DNA of 62,624 nt from Microcaldota archaeon. GTDB taxonomy: Archaea > Micrarchaeota > Micrarchaeia > Norongarragalinales > SBBD01. Within the stretch, counting starts at the first letter, position 1. Each line of letters opens with the position of its first letter. Made by a program: the position numbers and the translations under genes. Below the pieces are notes generated by a model. It saw only the letters and a program-made list of their open reading frames with translations. It made no database searches and had not been told where the DNA came from. The stretch spans positions 1 to 62,624 of the forward strand of contig JACRGC010000006.1 in assembly GCA_016212475.1 (NCBI GenBank). The letters are read 5' to 3'. Below are positions 49,150 to 57,766 of the stretch, one piece after another.

Positions 49150-50535
49150 ATGGCAAACGAACAACTTAAGGAAATGGACGAAAAAACAAAAAGAAGCCTG
49201 AAATTTGCAACAATTGAAGGCGGGATGTACAGCGTCATGAGCGGGCTTGTCGACAATTTCATAAGCCCGTTTGCAATTGCGCTTGGAGCTGGGAATTTTG
49301 CAATCGGGATGATCCGGTCGCTGCCGCCCCTCATCGTTTCGATTGCGCAGCCATTTGGGCTTAGGCTTTCGGCTTATTTTGACTCGAGGAAAAGCTACAT
49401 AAGGGCTGCGGTTTTCATCCAGGCGATATTCCTTTTGCTTTTGCTTTCGATCCCGTTCCTATTCCGGGAAAACTTTGAAATAATGCTCCTTATTTTCTTT
49501 TCCTTGTTTTCAATAACAACCCCGCTTGTAATTCCGGCATGGACCAGTTGGATGGCGGATATCGTGCCGGAAAAGATCAGGGGCACGTATTTTGGAAATA
49601 GGAATATGATTGGGGGGATTGCGACATTTCTTGCAATTTTAGCAGCCGGATTCATCCTTTCGAGGTTCAATTCGCAAATATTCCTTGGGTTTGCAATCAT
49701 TTTCGTACTGGCAACGATTTTTCGGATGCTCTCGTTTGCAAGCTTTTCAAAAATCTACGAGCCTGCGATGAAATACGATGAAAAAAGGCTCAACATTTTT
49801 GCTTTTGTTGCGGAAATCAAGAACAACGATTTTGGGGTTTTCCTGCTTTATTATTGCTCTTTGATTTTTTCAACATCAATTGCGGGCTTTTTCTTTTCGG
49901 TTTACATGATCCGCGACCTTGGGATCAGCTACGAGGCATTTGCAATAATTGAGAGCTCGCTTGCCCTATCCGCCCTATTGGCAAATAGGTACTGGGGGAA
50001 AATAATCGACAAGTTCGGGAATAAGCTGGTCCTTTCGGTTTGCGGGCTTCTTGTGCCATTTGTCCCGCTGCTTTGGCTAACAACAAAAAACCCGTTCTTC
50101 CTTTTGCTTTTTGAAATCTTTTCGGGATTTGCATGGGCGGGAATGAACCTTGCAATTTTCAATTATGTAATCGGGTTTGGTTCGCTTAAAAACAAAACCG
50201 CGCAGTATACGGCAAATTTCAATTTCTTCCAGGGAATTTCGGTTTTTCTTGGGGCGCTTTTAGGGACATTTTTAGTAACGAATGCGGATATTTTTGGATA
50301 TGTTGGAATTCCCCTTGTCTTTTTGATTTCGGGAATTCTTAGGCTGCTTTCGGGATTTGCATTCCTTCCGCTTGTCAAGGAATACAAAAGCGCCCCGAAT
50401 TACAGGGGAAATGCGCTTTTCGAATTTGCCCTATTTATGCCGGCCAGGAATATAGAATTCTACGTCCATCAGGCGTACGATTACACGTATAATACGGCAA
50501 AAAAAGCAGTCAAAAAAATCAAATACAAGATTTAG
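49150..50535 (+). CDS. Major facilitator superfamily transporter
   Basis: From ATG 49150 the protein has 461 residues and about 12 membrane helices. VPEKIRGTYFGNRNMIGGI, after the fourth helix, is the MFS loop motif, and the N-terminus is charged (MANEQLKEMDEKTKRS). A TATA box (AATATAAAAC, about 49110) lies between an upstream in-frame ATG at 49108 and this start, so 49150 is preferred. The substrate is unknown. Confidence 0.82.
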   Translation: MANEQLKEMDEKTKRSLKFATIEGGMYSVMSGLVDNFISPFAIALGAGNFAIGMIRSLPPLIVSIAQPFGLRLSAYFDSRKSYIRAAVFIQAIFLLLLLSIPFLFRENFEIMLLIFFSLFSITTPLVIPAWTSWMADIVPEKIRGTYFGNRNMIGGIATFLAILAAGFILSRFNSQIFLGFAIIFVLATIFRMLSFASFSKIYEPAMKYDEKRLNIFAFVAEIKNNDFGVFLLYYCSLIFSTSIAGFFFSVYMIRDLGISYEAFAIIESSLALSALLANRYWGKIIDKFGNKLVLSVCGLLVPFVPLLWLTTKNPFFLLLFEIFSGFAWAGMNLAIFNYVIGFGSLKNKTAQYTANFNFFQGISVFLGALLGTFLVTNADIFGYVGIPLVFLISGILRLLSGFAFLPLVKEYKSAPNYRGNALFEFALFMPARNIEFYVHQAYDYTYNTAKKAVKKIKYKI

Positions 50536-50590
50536 GATTAAGTATAAAGGCAAAAATCGGGAATGCGATTTGGAAACTAGCAAAATGAGT

Positions 50591-51235
50591 TCAAATGCCC
50601 AGCCTTTTTTTGAGTTTTTCAAAAATTTCAGTTGAAATTTCATCAGCACCCCTAAGCGAATTCCCCCTTGCGCAATCGATAACCGCCCATTTGTTTTCAG
50701 AGGCTTTTTCCAAGTACAGCTTGCGCACGTTGTTTTGATAATTCAGGTCTTTTTCATGGAGGTCTATTTTTTCCCCCCGTTTTTTTAATAGCTTTGTTGA
50801 AACGGAAGGGTCCAAATTCAGGAAAAATACCGCATCGGCCTTGGGGAGCCTTGAATCCAATTCAAACATCCACCCGATGAATTTTTCCCGCTCCTTGGAA
50901 TCCGCAATTTTTGCAGCCTGGTAGAGGTTGCTTTGGGAGTAGCGGTTGCAAATCAGGGTTGTGCCTTTTTTTAGCTTAGAAAAAAGCTCGTCCTTATATT
51001 GATACCTATCAAGCGAATAAAGGGCCGCAACTGCCTCCGGGGGAAGCATATCTTTGCTTCCGAATTTCCCATGCAGGTAATTCCCAATCAGGGAGCCAAA
51101 TGCGCTTTCATAGGTTGGGAAATTGAGCACTTCAACTTTCATCCCCATATTTTTTAGCTTTTTTTCCAAGAGGTTTGATTGGGTGCGCTTTCCAACAGCG
51201 TCGGTTCCTTCCAAAACTATCAATTTTCCGGCCAT
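50591..51235 (-). CDS. tmk: Thymidylate kinase
   Basis: The 214-aa kinase phosphorylates dTMP. The P-loop is EGTDAVGKRTQ, the DR(Y/W) substrate motif is SLDRYQYK, and NRYSQSNLYQAAK is the dTMP-binding signature; the lid region contains KKRGEKID. The ATG at 51235 follows GGATG closely; a TTG at 51247 is the alternative start. The gene follows the PAP2-kinase fusion with only a few bases between. Confidence 0.92.
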   Translation of the reverse strand: MAGKLIVLEGTDAVGKRTQSNLLEKKLKNMGMKVEVLNFPTYESAFGSLIGNYLHGKFGSKDMLPPEAVAALYSLDRYQYKDELFSKLKKGTTLICNRYSQSNLYQAAKIADSKEREKFIGWMFELDSRLPKADAVFFLNLDPSVSTKLLKKRGEKIDLHEKDLNYQNNVRKLYLEKASENKWAVIDCARGNSLRGADEISTEIFEKLKKRLGI

Positions 51236-51239
51236 AAGA

Positions 51240-52268
51240 TCATCCAAGGAAAAGGTTGAGGATCAATGCGCAAAAAGGTATCAATAAATTATCGTCTATT
51301 TGAAAATCAATGGATTCTATGAGCGCCAAAATTGCAGAATAAACAATAGCAATTGGGCCCATGAAAACATACGCCGCAATCGAGGAGGATGCAAAGAATG
51401 CAAACGTGCCCTCAAGGCTTTTCTTCTTGTTCCAATAAAGTTTATGCTTTCCGAATTTTACGCCAATGATTGTTGAAAAGGCATCCCCGGTTGCAAAAAT
51501 TGCAAGGGCGCCAAGGAGGAACGAGGTATCTCTTGAATAAGAAAGCAAAAGCAAAACTCCAACCACATAAAGTAGCGCGCCCCTTCCCGGGAATTCCCCA
51601 AACCGCTCGAATTTCGAAAGCAGGTAATCTATCGGCCCAAGCTTTGCTTTTAGCATTTTCAAATTAATCAAAAGCAGCCCAATTATCAGGGCGGCTATAA
51701 CTGCCAGTTCGGTAAACAAAATCCCTTCATTGGTTGGCGAGAAAAACAAAAGCAGCAAAAGCACGCCAAAGCCCCCCATTAGATGGAAAAACTGCCTGCC
51801 AATTTCAGAAACAGTTTTTTTGCGCCTTATTTCCAAACCGAAATTGGATTGGTGGAACCGCTCAAGCATGAAGTAAACAAAAAGGCCAAGGCTGATGCCC
51901 CCGGTTAATTGGTTTAGATCGTGCACCCCCAGGTAAATGCGCGAAAATGCGATTGTAAACGCAGTTGGAAGGAAGAAAAAGAAGGCATAAGTCCCAAGAG
52001 TTGATGCTGCTAGCAGAACTGCGGTAATTGCATGCCCCGAAGGGAAGCCAAAATCCCTGCAATCAACAATTGTTGGGATTGTTTTGCACGGCCGCTCTTC
52101 TTGGTAATAGCTCTTAAGGGCGGGGGTCAGCAGCGTCACCAAAATCAGGCTGATTATCAGCGCTTTTCGGTTTTTTGAAAATGCCAAGGCTATGAATGAG
52201 AGCACTATTAGAATCGGATAATAGTGGTTGTTTAGAACAAGAGATACGAATTGGAAAACTCCAGGCAT
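51240..52268 (-). CDS. PAP2 phosphatase fused to a CTP-dependent lipid kinase domain
   Basis: Residues about 1-140 of this 342-aa membrane protein are a PAP2 phosphatase with its three motifs KSYYQEERP, PSGHA and SRIYLGVHD. Residues about 155-342 match the dolichol/phytol/diacylglycerol kinase (Sec59/VTE5-like) family: EIGRQFFHLMGG, ALAIFATGDAFSTIIG and KSLEGTFAFF. The frame is uninterrupted. A phosphatase and a kinase for polyprenyl-type lipids in one chain suggests recycling or balance of polyprenyl phosphate for glycosylation, or archaeal lipid salvage. Activity is inferred. Confidence 0.85.
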   Translation of the reverse strand: MPGVFQFVSLVLNNHYYPILIVLSFIALAFSKNRKALIISLILVTLLTPALKSYYQEERPCKTIPTIVDCRDFGFPSGHAITAVLLAASTLGTYAFFFFLPTAFTIAFSRIYLGVHDLNQLTGGISLGLFVYFMLERFHQSNFGLEIRRKKTVSEIGRQFFHLMGGFGVLLLLLFFSPTNEGILFTELAVIAALIIGLLLINLKMLKAKLGPIDYLLSKFERFGEFPGRGALLYVVGVLLLLSYSRDTSFLLGALAIFATGDAFSTIIGVKFGKHKLYWNKKKSLEGTFAFFASSSIAAYVFMGPIAIVYSAILALIESIDFQIDDNLLIPFCALILNLFLG

Positions 52269-52448
52269 TATGCGCTCACTCGTAACATTAATTTGGGGGT
52301 TTTTATAAAGCTGCCTTAGAAGGGCAATTTATTGCAATTGAGCCCAAAATATGATGGAAGGATTTGCTCAAAATCCAAATTGCTATTTGAAGCTAATTTT
52401 GCTCCCTATACCGATTTTTATACTTTTACCGGCTTAATTGGGAAGAAT

Positions 52449-52691
52449 GCCTAGGTAACTCAGCTTGGTAGAGTGCTAGACTCATATAAAATGAGTTTTG
52501 AGCCGATTTTTGGCAATGAAAGTACAAAACGCAACTACCGGGAAATCTAGAAGTCGAGGGTTCAAACGCCTTGCTTTCTTTTGTAAAAGAAAGCGGGGGC
52601 GCCGCAAAGAAAACTTTTTTGATTTGCAAATATTAATAGTTTTTTGGCGCTAGGCCTTAATGAAAAGGCATTGAAAATCCCCCCCTAGGCA
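52449..52691 (+). tRNA. tRNA-Met(CAT), elongator type, with two insertions
   Basis: GCCTAGG pairs with CCTAGGC (52684-52690), discriminator A. The D-arm is ACTC...GAGT. The anticodon stem CTAGA/TCTAG encloses CTCATA-A (anticodon CAT), split by a 58-nt intron at 52487-52544 in the canonical 37/38 site; its start pairs with the anticodon side (ACTCAT/ATGAGT). The T-arm is split after TTCAAA by 52567-52677. The T-stem GAGGG/CCCCC has one A-C mismatch. A TATA-like TTTTTATACT lies at 52415-52424. Confidence 0.85.
52567..52677 (+). repeat. Hairpin-rich T-loop insertion of tRNA-Met
   Basis: The 111-bp insertion begins CGCCTTGCTTTCTTTT and has the same perfect hairpin GCTTTCTTTT/AAAAGAAAGC. The sequence GGCGCCGCAAAGAAAA, GATTTGCAAAT and TTTTTTGGCGC then matches the tRNA-Lys insertion. 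It lacks the extra 80-bp segment of the Lys copy. The ends GCCTT/AAGGC can pair. Confidence 0.85.
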
Positions 52692-52723
52692 TTTTTTATT
52701 TATTGCCTGTTTTTTTGATGTTT

Positions 52724-53326
52724 ATGAAAAAAGAATACCTGATTTTCCTAGTAGCAGCGGTTTTGGCATTCAACCTTGGCTACAATGCTTTCCCTTCATC
52801 CAAAAAAATCTCCTTTTCAGCCCCGGCAGTTTTGGATAGCGGCAAGGGAAGCCTTGTTGAATTCCAAATGTCCCTAAGGGTTGGGTCCGGGCTCACTTTG
52901 GTAAATATCAAGAATGCGGCATTCAAGGAGGATTCGGAAAATGCCCTAAGGAAAGCAAGAAACCTAGCGGAAAGCTACCTTGGAACAACTTCTTCAAATC
53001 TGGATATTGTCCTTGAAATAATGGGCAACGGCAATGAAGTATCTGGCGAATCCGCAGGAGGGATGTTTGCGCTTGCAATTATTGCCCTCCAAACCGGAAG
53101 GAAATTGAAAACCGATGTAGCAATAAGCGCGGCAATCAGTGAAAGCGCAGAACTGGAAGAAGTCGGCGGGATTGAGGAAAAAATCCTTGCGGCAAAGGAA
53201 AACAGCAGGAAAGTGTTTTTGGTTTCAAAAAACCAGCCAATAAAAGAAGAGCAAAGCGTAGGGAGCGGAATTAGTATTATCCGGGTAAAAAACCTCAAGG
53301 AAGCCGCAGGGTACATGATAGAATAG
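52724..53326 (+). CDS. Membrane-anchored Lon-type protease domain (S16), no ATPase
   Basis: From ATG 52724 the protein has 200 residues. Residues 5-22 are a signal/anchor helix (YLIFLVAAVLAFNLGYN). The rest is a Lon proteolytic domain with catalytic Ser110 in GESAGGMFAL and Lys153 in GIEEKILAAK. The 43-residue spacing equals that of the Lon Ser-Lys dyad. No AAA+ domain is present. It is presumably an extracytoplasmic peptidase. It follows tRNA-Met by about 30 bp. Confidence 0.8.
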   Translation: MKKEYLIFLVAAVLAFNLGYNAFPSSKKISFSAPAVLDSGKGSLVEFQMSLRVGSGLTLVNIKNAAFKEDSENALRKARNLAESYLGTTSSNLDIVLEIMGNGNEVSGESAGGMFALAIIALQTGRKLKTDVAISAAISESAELEEVGGIEEKILAAKENSRKVFLVSKNQPIKEEQSVGSGISIIRVKNLKEAAGYMIE

Positions 53327-53362
53327 TTTTTTAATGGCGCAAAACTAATTCCGTAGATACAA

Positions 53363-53806
53363 ATGTGGAAAATTATTGCGGTTTTTTTGCTGATGCTGAT
53401 ATTGGCTGCAACTTCACTATACAACAAGGAGGGGCTTAGCTGGATATTGATGGTATTTTTCGCAATTTTTGGGATTGGGCTTTTCATCTACACTCAAAGA
53501 GAAGTCCTCAAAACCGCAGTGAGCAACAAAAAAATCAAGGAGATAAAAAATGAGATGGGGACCCCAACGTTTGAAGGGATTTCAAAATTAAAAGAAGAAG
53601 TCCGGGAAATTGAGACGCCTAAGTTTATTGAATTGGATCATCCTGCGCAGGCAAAACCTGAAAATGCACTCGATGCCCCAAAAATTGAATTGCCCCCAGT
53701 TGACCTTGAAAACATGGTCCCAAAGGATGTCCCGGATTCGGATACCACCCCGATTGTGCCGATAGATATTAGCATTAAAACCAAGAAGGATGGGAAAATA
53801 ATTTAG
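53363..53806 (+). CDS. Small two-helix membrane protein
   Basis: The 147-aa protein has two N-terminal membrane helices (IIAVFLLMLILAATSLY and WILMVFFAIFGIGLFIY). A basic, then Pro/Asp-rich cytoplasmic tail follows that is probably disordered. It begins 36 bp after the Lon-like gene and may be co-expressed. The family is not recognised. Confidence 0.6.
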   Translation: MWKIIAVFLLMLILAATSLYNKEGLSWILMVFFAIFGIGLFIYTQREVLKTAVSNKKIKEIKNEMGTPTFEGISKLKEEVREIETPKFIELDHPAQAKPENALDAPKIELPPVDLENMVPKDVPDSDTTPIVPIDISIKTKKDGKII

Positions 53807-53836
53807 GAAAGTTTTTGACGAATCCTCTTGTCAAAC

Positions 53837-54496
53837 CTACCCCTTTAATTTGTCCTTGATCCGCCTATCCCGCCTGTTTTCCTTTGTGTTTTCTTCCTTT
53901 TGCCGATCAAAATCGGATTCGGAGATTTTTTTGAGGAATACGAGGAACGCCGTAAATACCATCGCCTGATTTTCGGGCCGGCTGCCGTAAGGGCGGATTT
54001 TCCAATCGCGCAAATAGAACTCCGTGACACGGTCAACTTTCAACTTTAGGTTTTCAGCCTCTTTTACAAACCTTCCAACCTGCTCGACATTTGGGATGTA
54101 GCCAACTATCCATCCGTTGTTTTTTACAGCTGTTTTTGCGTTCTGCAATACTTTTTCGGATTCAGCCATATCCAATGTTATCAAATCGACTTCGGTTTCA
54201 TCAAACCCATCAAATGCGCTTTTTTCCTTTATTTCGACAATTTTATCAAGGCCAGCCCTTGCAATGTTTTTTCTTGCCAACTCCGCAAATTCAGGCCTGA
54301 ATTCATAGGAGGAAACTTTTCCAGACGGGGCAGCAACTGAGCCCAAATGAATTGCCAAGTATCCGCTGCCGGCTCCGGCATCAATCACCTTGTCCCCAGA
54401 TTGTAAACCGGTGATTCCGGCAATCAAAGAGGCATCCTTTACAGTAATGATTTGCGGGCCTCTTTTGAGTTTTCTCCAAATCATTGAATCGAACAT
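53837..54496 (-). CDS. trmI: TrmI-type tRNA (adenine-N1) methyltransferase
   Basis: The 219-aa protein has the TrmI signature RGPQIITVKDASLIAGITGL, the SAM motif VIDAGAGSGYLAIHLGS, SYEFRPEFAELARKN and the motif IV strand LITLDMAE. It would form m1A in tRNA (positions 57/58). The frame is open up to 54556 inside truD, but the ATG at 54496 with an upstream TATA-like ACTTAAAAC is a better start. A tail motif of the dispersed repeats overlaps its 3' end. Confidence 0.85.
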   Translation of the reverse strand: MFDSMIWRKLKRGPQIITVKDASLIAGITGLQSGDKVIDAGAGSGYLAIHLGSVAAPSGKVSSYEFRPEFAELARKNIARAGLDKIVEIKEKSAFDGFDETEVDLITLDMAESEKVLQNAKTAVKNNGWIVGYIPNVEQVGRFVKEAENLKLKVDRVTEFYLRDWKIRPYGSRPENQAMVFTAFLVFLKKISESDFDRQKEENTKENRRDRRIKDKLKG

Positions 54497-54518
54497 AATC
54501 AACACACAATTTTGAAGT

Positions 54519-55775
54519 TTAGGTTTTAAGTAGGTTTTGTATTGCAACTGTTGCATAGCTTCCTGAAGGAAGGGAAAATCTTAGCCGGATGCTCTTCTTT
54601 TCGTCTACTTGCGAATCAGAACATTCAAAATCGCTTAAATAAACACAAATGGGCCGGAAATCGCCTTTGCTTCCAAGCTCGGGGACGCTTGGCAATTTGA
54701 ATTGCTCTTGAAGGATTCCTTCGGAAATTAGGATTGCAGTTTCTTCCTTGGCAAGAATGCTTTCATAGCCTATCAGGTTTGCGCAAATAACCGCCTGCCT
54801 TGAATTGATAAGATTTTGAGCAACAACTAACTGCTTTTCTGTTTCAATTTTTAGTATTTCTTCATCTGGAAAGCCGTTTTTAAGAAGGGAGTAATGATCG
54901 CCAAGTTTGGCTTTTTGCAAATCCCCATTTTCTATTTTCTTTTCGAGCAATTTATTGAACATCAAGCTTTGGAAGGCGTGGATGAACAAAAGCTGGAGGG
55001 GCCTGTGAAGTTTTCTGTAAGCTCCAAGGTAATCATTTGGGAATTTTGAGAGGTGTTCAAGCATCCTTTTTTCAATCCTAAGAAAATTTGGGAAATAATG
55101 CATGGCTTTTGAAAAATCCTTTTCCTTCTCCAGTCTTTGGCGGGCGCCCCTTGCCTGCTCATCGCGCTCGGTTTCATCCGTGAAGCATAAATAATTCATG
55201 ACGGCTTCCTCGAATTTTCCTTGGAGGATTAGTTTGCCTACCTGCGCGGTGTTTTTCCTTGCGCTCCCAAAACGCTGGTCGCCAAAATAATTGGGGATTG
55301 CAAAATTGTTTTTTTCAAGTGAAGAGATTATTGAACCTGCTGATAACCGCTCAAATTGCTCTTTTCCTATGTTTTCATCATTCAAAAGGATTGTAAACCT
55401 GTTTCCTTGCAAATTCCCAAGCTTTACTTTTTCATTTGCAATCCATGCTCCGTTTATTTGGATGTCCTTAAGTTTTAGGGCAAGTAGCTTTTCTTTGGGA
55501 ATTGCAAAAGCAGAGCATAGCTGGGTTGAAATTGCATTGCGATCCTTGTTGCCAGCAAAATTGATCCGGTTTGCGGAGATGTGAAGCTGATCGGATATCC
55601 GCTTAATTGCATTGTTTGTTGTCCATAGGCGCTTTTGCAAAACAAACCTTGAAAAATACTGGTTTTCCTTGATCAATTGCTCATTTGGCACTTCAATTTT
55701 CTTATCTAATTCCAGAATAGTGCCATCCTGCATTATTTCCTCAACTATGAATTCTTCAGGTTCGAAATCAAACAT
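54519..55775 (-). CDS. truD: tRNA pseudouridine synthase TruD
   Basis: From ATG 55775 the protein has 418 residues and starts MFDFEPEEFIVEEIM, the usual TruD beginning. The catalytic Asp lies in FAGNKDRNAISTQ. NYFGDQRFG and the insertion domain with HRPLQLLFIHAFQSLMFN are characteristic. It makes pseudouridine at tRNA position 13. A longer open frame (to 55961) extends into the divergent decarboxylase promoter and is not used. Confidence 0.92.
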   Translation of the reverse strand: MFDFEPEEFIVEEIMQDGTILELDKKIEVPNEQLIKENQYFSRFVLQKRLWTTNNAIKRISDQLHISANRINFAGNKDRNAISTQLCSAFAIPKEKLLALKLKDIQINGAWIANEKVKLGNLQGNRFTILLNDENIGKEQFERLSAGSIISSLEKNNFAIPNYFGDQRFGSARKNTAQVGKLILQGKFEEAVMNYLCFTDETERDEQARGARQRLEKEKDFSKAMHYFPNFLRIEKRMLEHLSKFPNDYLGAYRKLHRPLQLLFIHAFQSLMFNKLLEKKIENGDLQKAKLGDHYSLLKNGFPDEEILKIETEKQLVVAQNLINSRQAVICANLIGYESILAKEETAILISEGILQEQFKLPSVPELGSKGDFRPICVYLSDFECSDSQVDEKKSIRLRFSLPSGSYATVAIQNLLKT

Positions 55776-55845
55776 GGAAAATTTATCGCCATTTAACGAT
55801 TTTAATGCATCAGCTGAAGAAAGGTTTAATATCTTAGCCGATAAA

Positions 55846-56997
55846 ATGAGCGGTATGTCTTCAGATGTTGGAAATTCAGCAGAATTTTGCCTCCTTCCAA
55901 AGGATATGCAAAAACTTGATGATCTATTCCTTAAATTGAAGATCAAGAAAGAGAAGTTCATGGGCTATCAGGTTAACCACGCGTTTGATTATTCGGAGCT
56001 TTATCGGTTCCTTGGGTTTTCAATCAACAACGTTGGCGATCCGTTCATGGAAAGCAACTATGGCGTCAACACGAAAGAATTTGAACGGGATGTGCTTGAT
56101 TTTTTTGCCGATCTAATGCACATACGTAAGGAGGATTTTTGGGGGTATGTGACAAACGGAGGAACTGCGGGGAATATGTTTAGCCTCTACCTTGCAAGGG
56201 AAATTTATCCGGATGGGATTGTTTATTTTTCAAAGGATACGCACTATAGCATCCCAAAAAGCGTTAGGGTTTGCAATATGGAATATAGGATTGTTGATTC
56301 ACAGCCAAATGGAGAGATAGACTATTCGGATTTGGAAAAGAAATTGCAGGAAAATAGGAATCGGCCATCAATCATTGTTGCAAATATCGGAACAACCATG
56401 ACAGGAGCTGTGGATAAGGTTTCCAAAATCCACCAAATTCTCGAGGCAAATTCACTTAAAAAATTCCACATCCACTGCGATGCGGCAATGGGCGGTATGC
56501 TGCTTCCGTTTTTGGAGGATGCGCCGCAATTTGATTTTAGGATGCCGATAAGTTCAATGGCAATTTCAGGCCATAAGATGATTGGGGCGCCGGTTCCTTG
56601 CGGAATTGTCCTGACAAAAAAAGAGCTTGTGCAAAGGATTGAAAGGCCAATTGAATACATAGGAGCTGTCGATAACACGCTTTCAGGCTCGAGGAATGGG
56701 CTTTCACCGCTTTTCCTTTGGTACGCTGTAAAAAAACTTGGGAATAAGGGATTCAAAGCGCTTGCAAAAAGATCGGTTAGGAATGCCACTTACGCACTTT
56801 CAAAATTTCAGGAAATCGGATGGGACGCCTGGATCAACCCAAATGCGAACGTGGTTGTTTTGAAGCGGCCTAGCGAAGAGCTTGTCAAGAAATGGCAATT
56901 GGCTGTTTACGGAGAAATTGCGCACATTTATGCGATGGGGCATGTGAGTGAAAAAATGATTGATGAGTTCACAGCTGATTTGCAAAAAACAATCTGA
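55846..56997 (+). CDS. PLP-dependent amino acid decarboxylase (histidine decarboxylase-like)
   Basis: The 383-aa group II decarboxylase contains the PLP motifs YVTNGGTAGNMFSLYLARE, the carboxylate-binding His/Asp in HCDAAMGG and Lys in SISGHK-type ISGHKMIGAPVPCG. Overall it resembles bacterial histidine decarboxylases, but serine or another amino acid is possible. A TATA-like GGTTTAATATC (about 55823) suggests the start at ATG 55846 or 55855. It is divergent from truD. Confidence 0.85.
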   Translation: MSGMSSDVGNSAEFCLLPKDMQKLDDLFLKLKIKKEKFMGYQVNHAFDYSELYRFLGFSINNVGDPFMESNYGVNTKEFERDVLDFFADLMHIRKEDFWGYVTNGGTAGNMFSLYLAREIYPDGIVYFSKDTHYSIPKSVRVCNMEYRIVDSQPNGEIDYSDLEKKLQENRNRPSIIVANIGTTMTGAVDKVSKIHQILEANSLKKFHIHCDAAMGGMLLPFLEDAPQFDFRMPISSMAISGHKMIGAPVPCGIVLTKKELVQRIERPIEYIGAVDNTLSGSRNGLSPLFLWYAVKKLGNKGFKALAKRSVRNATYALSKFQEIGWDAWINPNANVVVLKRPSEELVKKWQLAVYGEIAHIYAMGHVSEKMIDEFTADLQKTI

Positions 56998-57082
56998 TAA
57001 TTCGGCCAAAAAAACCGCATTTGCCAAGCCTTAAAAGTCGCATTTATTAACATTAAGAAGCACTATTTGAGAGGGAAAGCCA

Positions 57083-57595
57083 ATGGACCTATTGATAATT
57101 TCAAAAAGGACAGCAAAAGCAATGGAAGAAAAAAACAGGTCGCTTTTGAAGGATATTGAAAAGAAGGGCGAGGTTAAAATCAAGCTTGAGGATGGCCAAT
57201 TGGAAATCGAGGGAGAAGGCGGAACATCTTGGATTGCAGGCCAGGTCGTCAAGGCAATTGATTTTGGTTTTTTGCCCCAGATCGCATACAAGCTTTTCAA
57301 GGATGATTTTTTCCTCGAAGTAATTGATTTGGAAATAATCCTTAGCAATGACAAGGCAATCGAGAGATTGAAGGGAAGGATCATCGGGGAACAGGGAAGG
57401 GCAAAAAAAACCCTGCAGGATTTGACCGGCGCTTGGATTGCAATTTCCGGCAACAAGATTGCCGTGCTTGGAGAATTTGAGAATTTGCAGCTTGCAAAGG
57501 AAGGGGTCCTAAGGCTTTTGGAAGGCGCGCCACACACTGGAGTTTATGCGTATTTGGAGAGGCGAAATAGCGAGAGGAAATACAATTTGAAATGA
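57083..57595 (+). CDS. KH-domain RNA-binding protein, Pno1/Dim2-like
   Basis: The 170-aa protein has two KH-like domains. The second carries the GxxG loop in RLKGRIIGEQGRAKKTLQDLTGA and a final IAVLGEFENLQLAKEGVLRLLEG, as in eukaryotic Pno1/Dim2 and its archaeal homologues. It likely assists 16S rRNA 3'-end maturation. It lies upstream of top6B by 170 bp. Confidence 0.88.
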   Translation: MDLLIISKRTAKAMEEKNRSLLKDIEKKGEVKIKLEDGQLEIEGEGGTSWIAGQVVKAIDFGFLPQIAYKLFKDDFFLEVIDLEIILSNDKAIERLKGRIIGEQGRAKKTLQDLTGAWIAISGNKIAVLGEFENLQLAKEGVLRLLEGAPHTGVYAYLERRNSERKYNLK

Positions 57596-57766
57596 TTGGC
57601 GGCGGGCATCCCAAACAGGAAGGGAAATTAGCTCCTAGAAATTGCAATAATTGCCAAAAAGAAGGTTATTTTGTTTTATGCGTCGGAAAATTAGGAAGCG
57701 TTTATAATGATTTATGTCCTAACAAAAAAGTCAACCCGAAAAATAACAGTTATTTAGTGGATTAAC

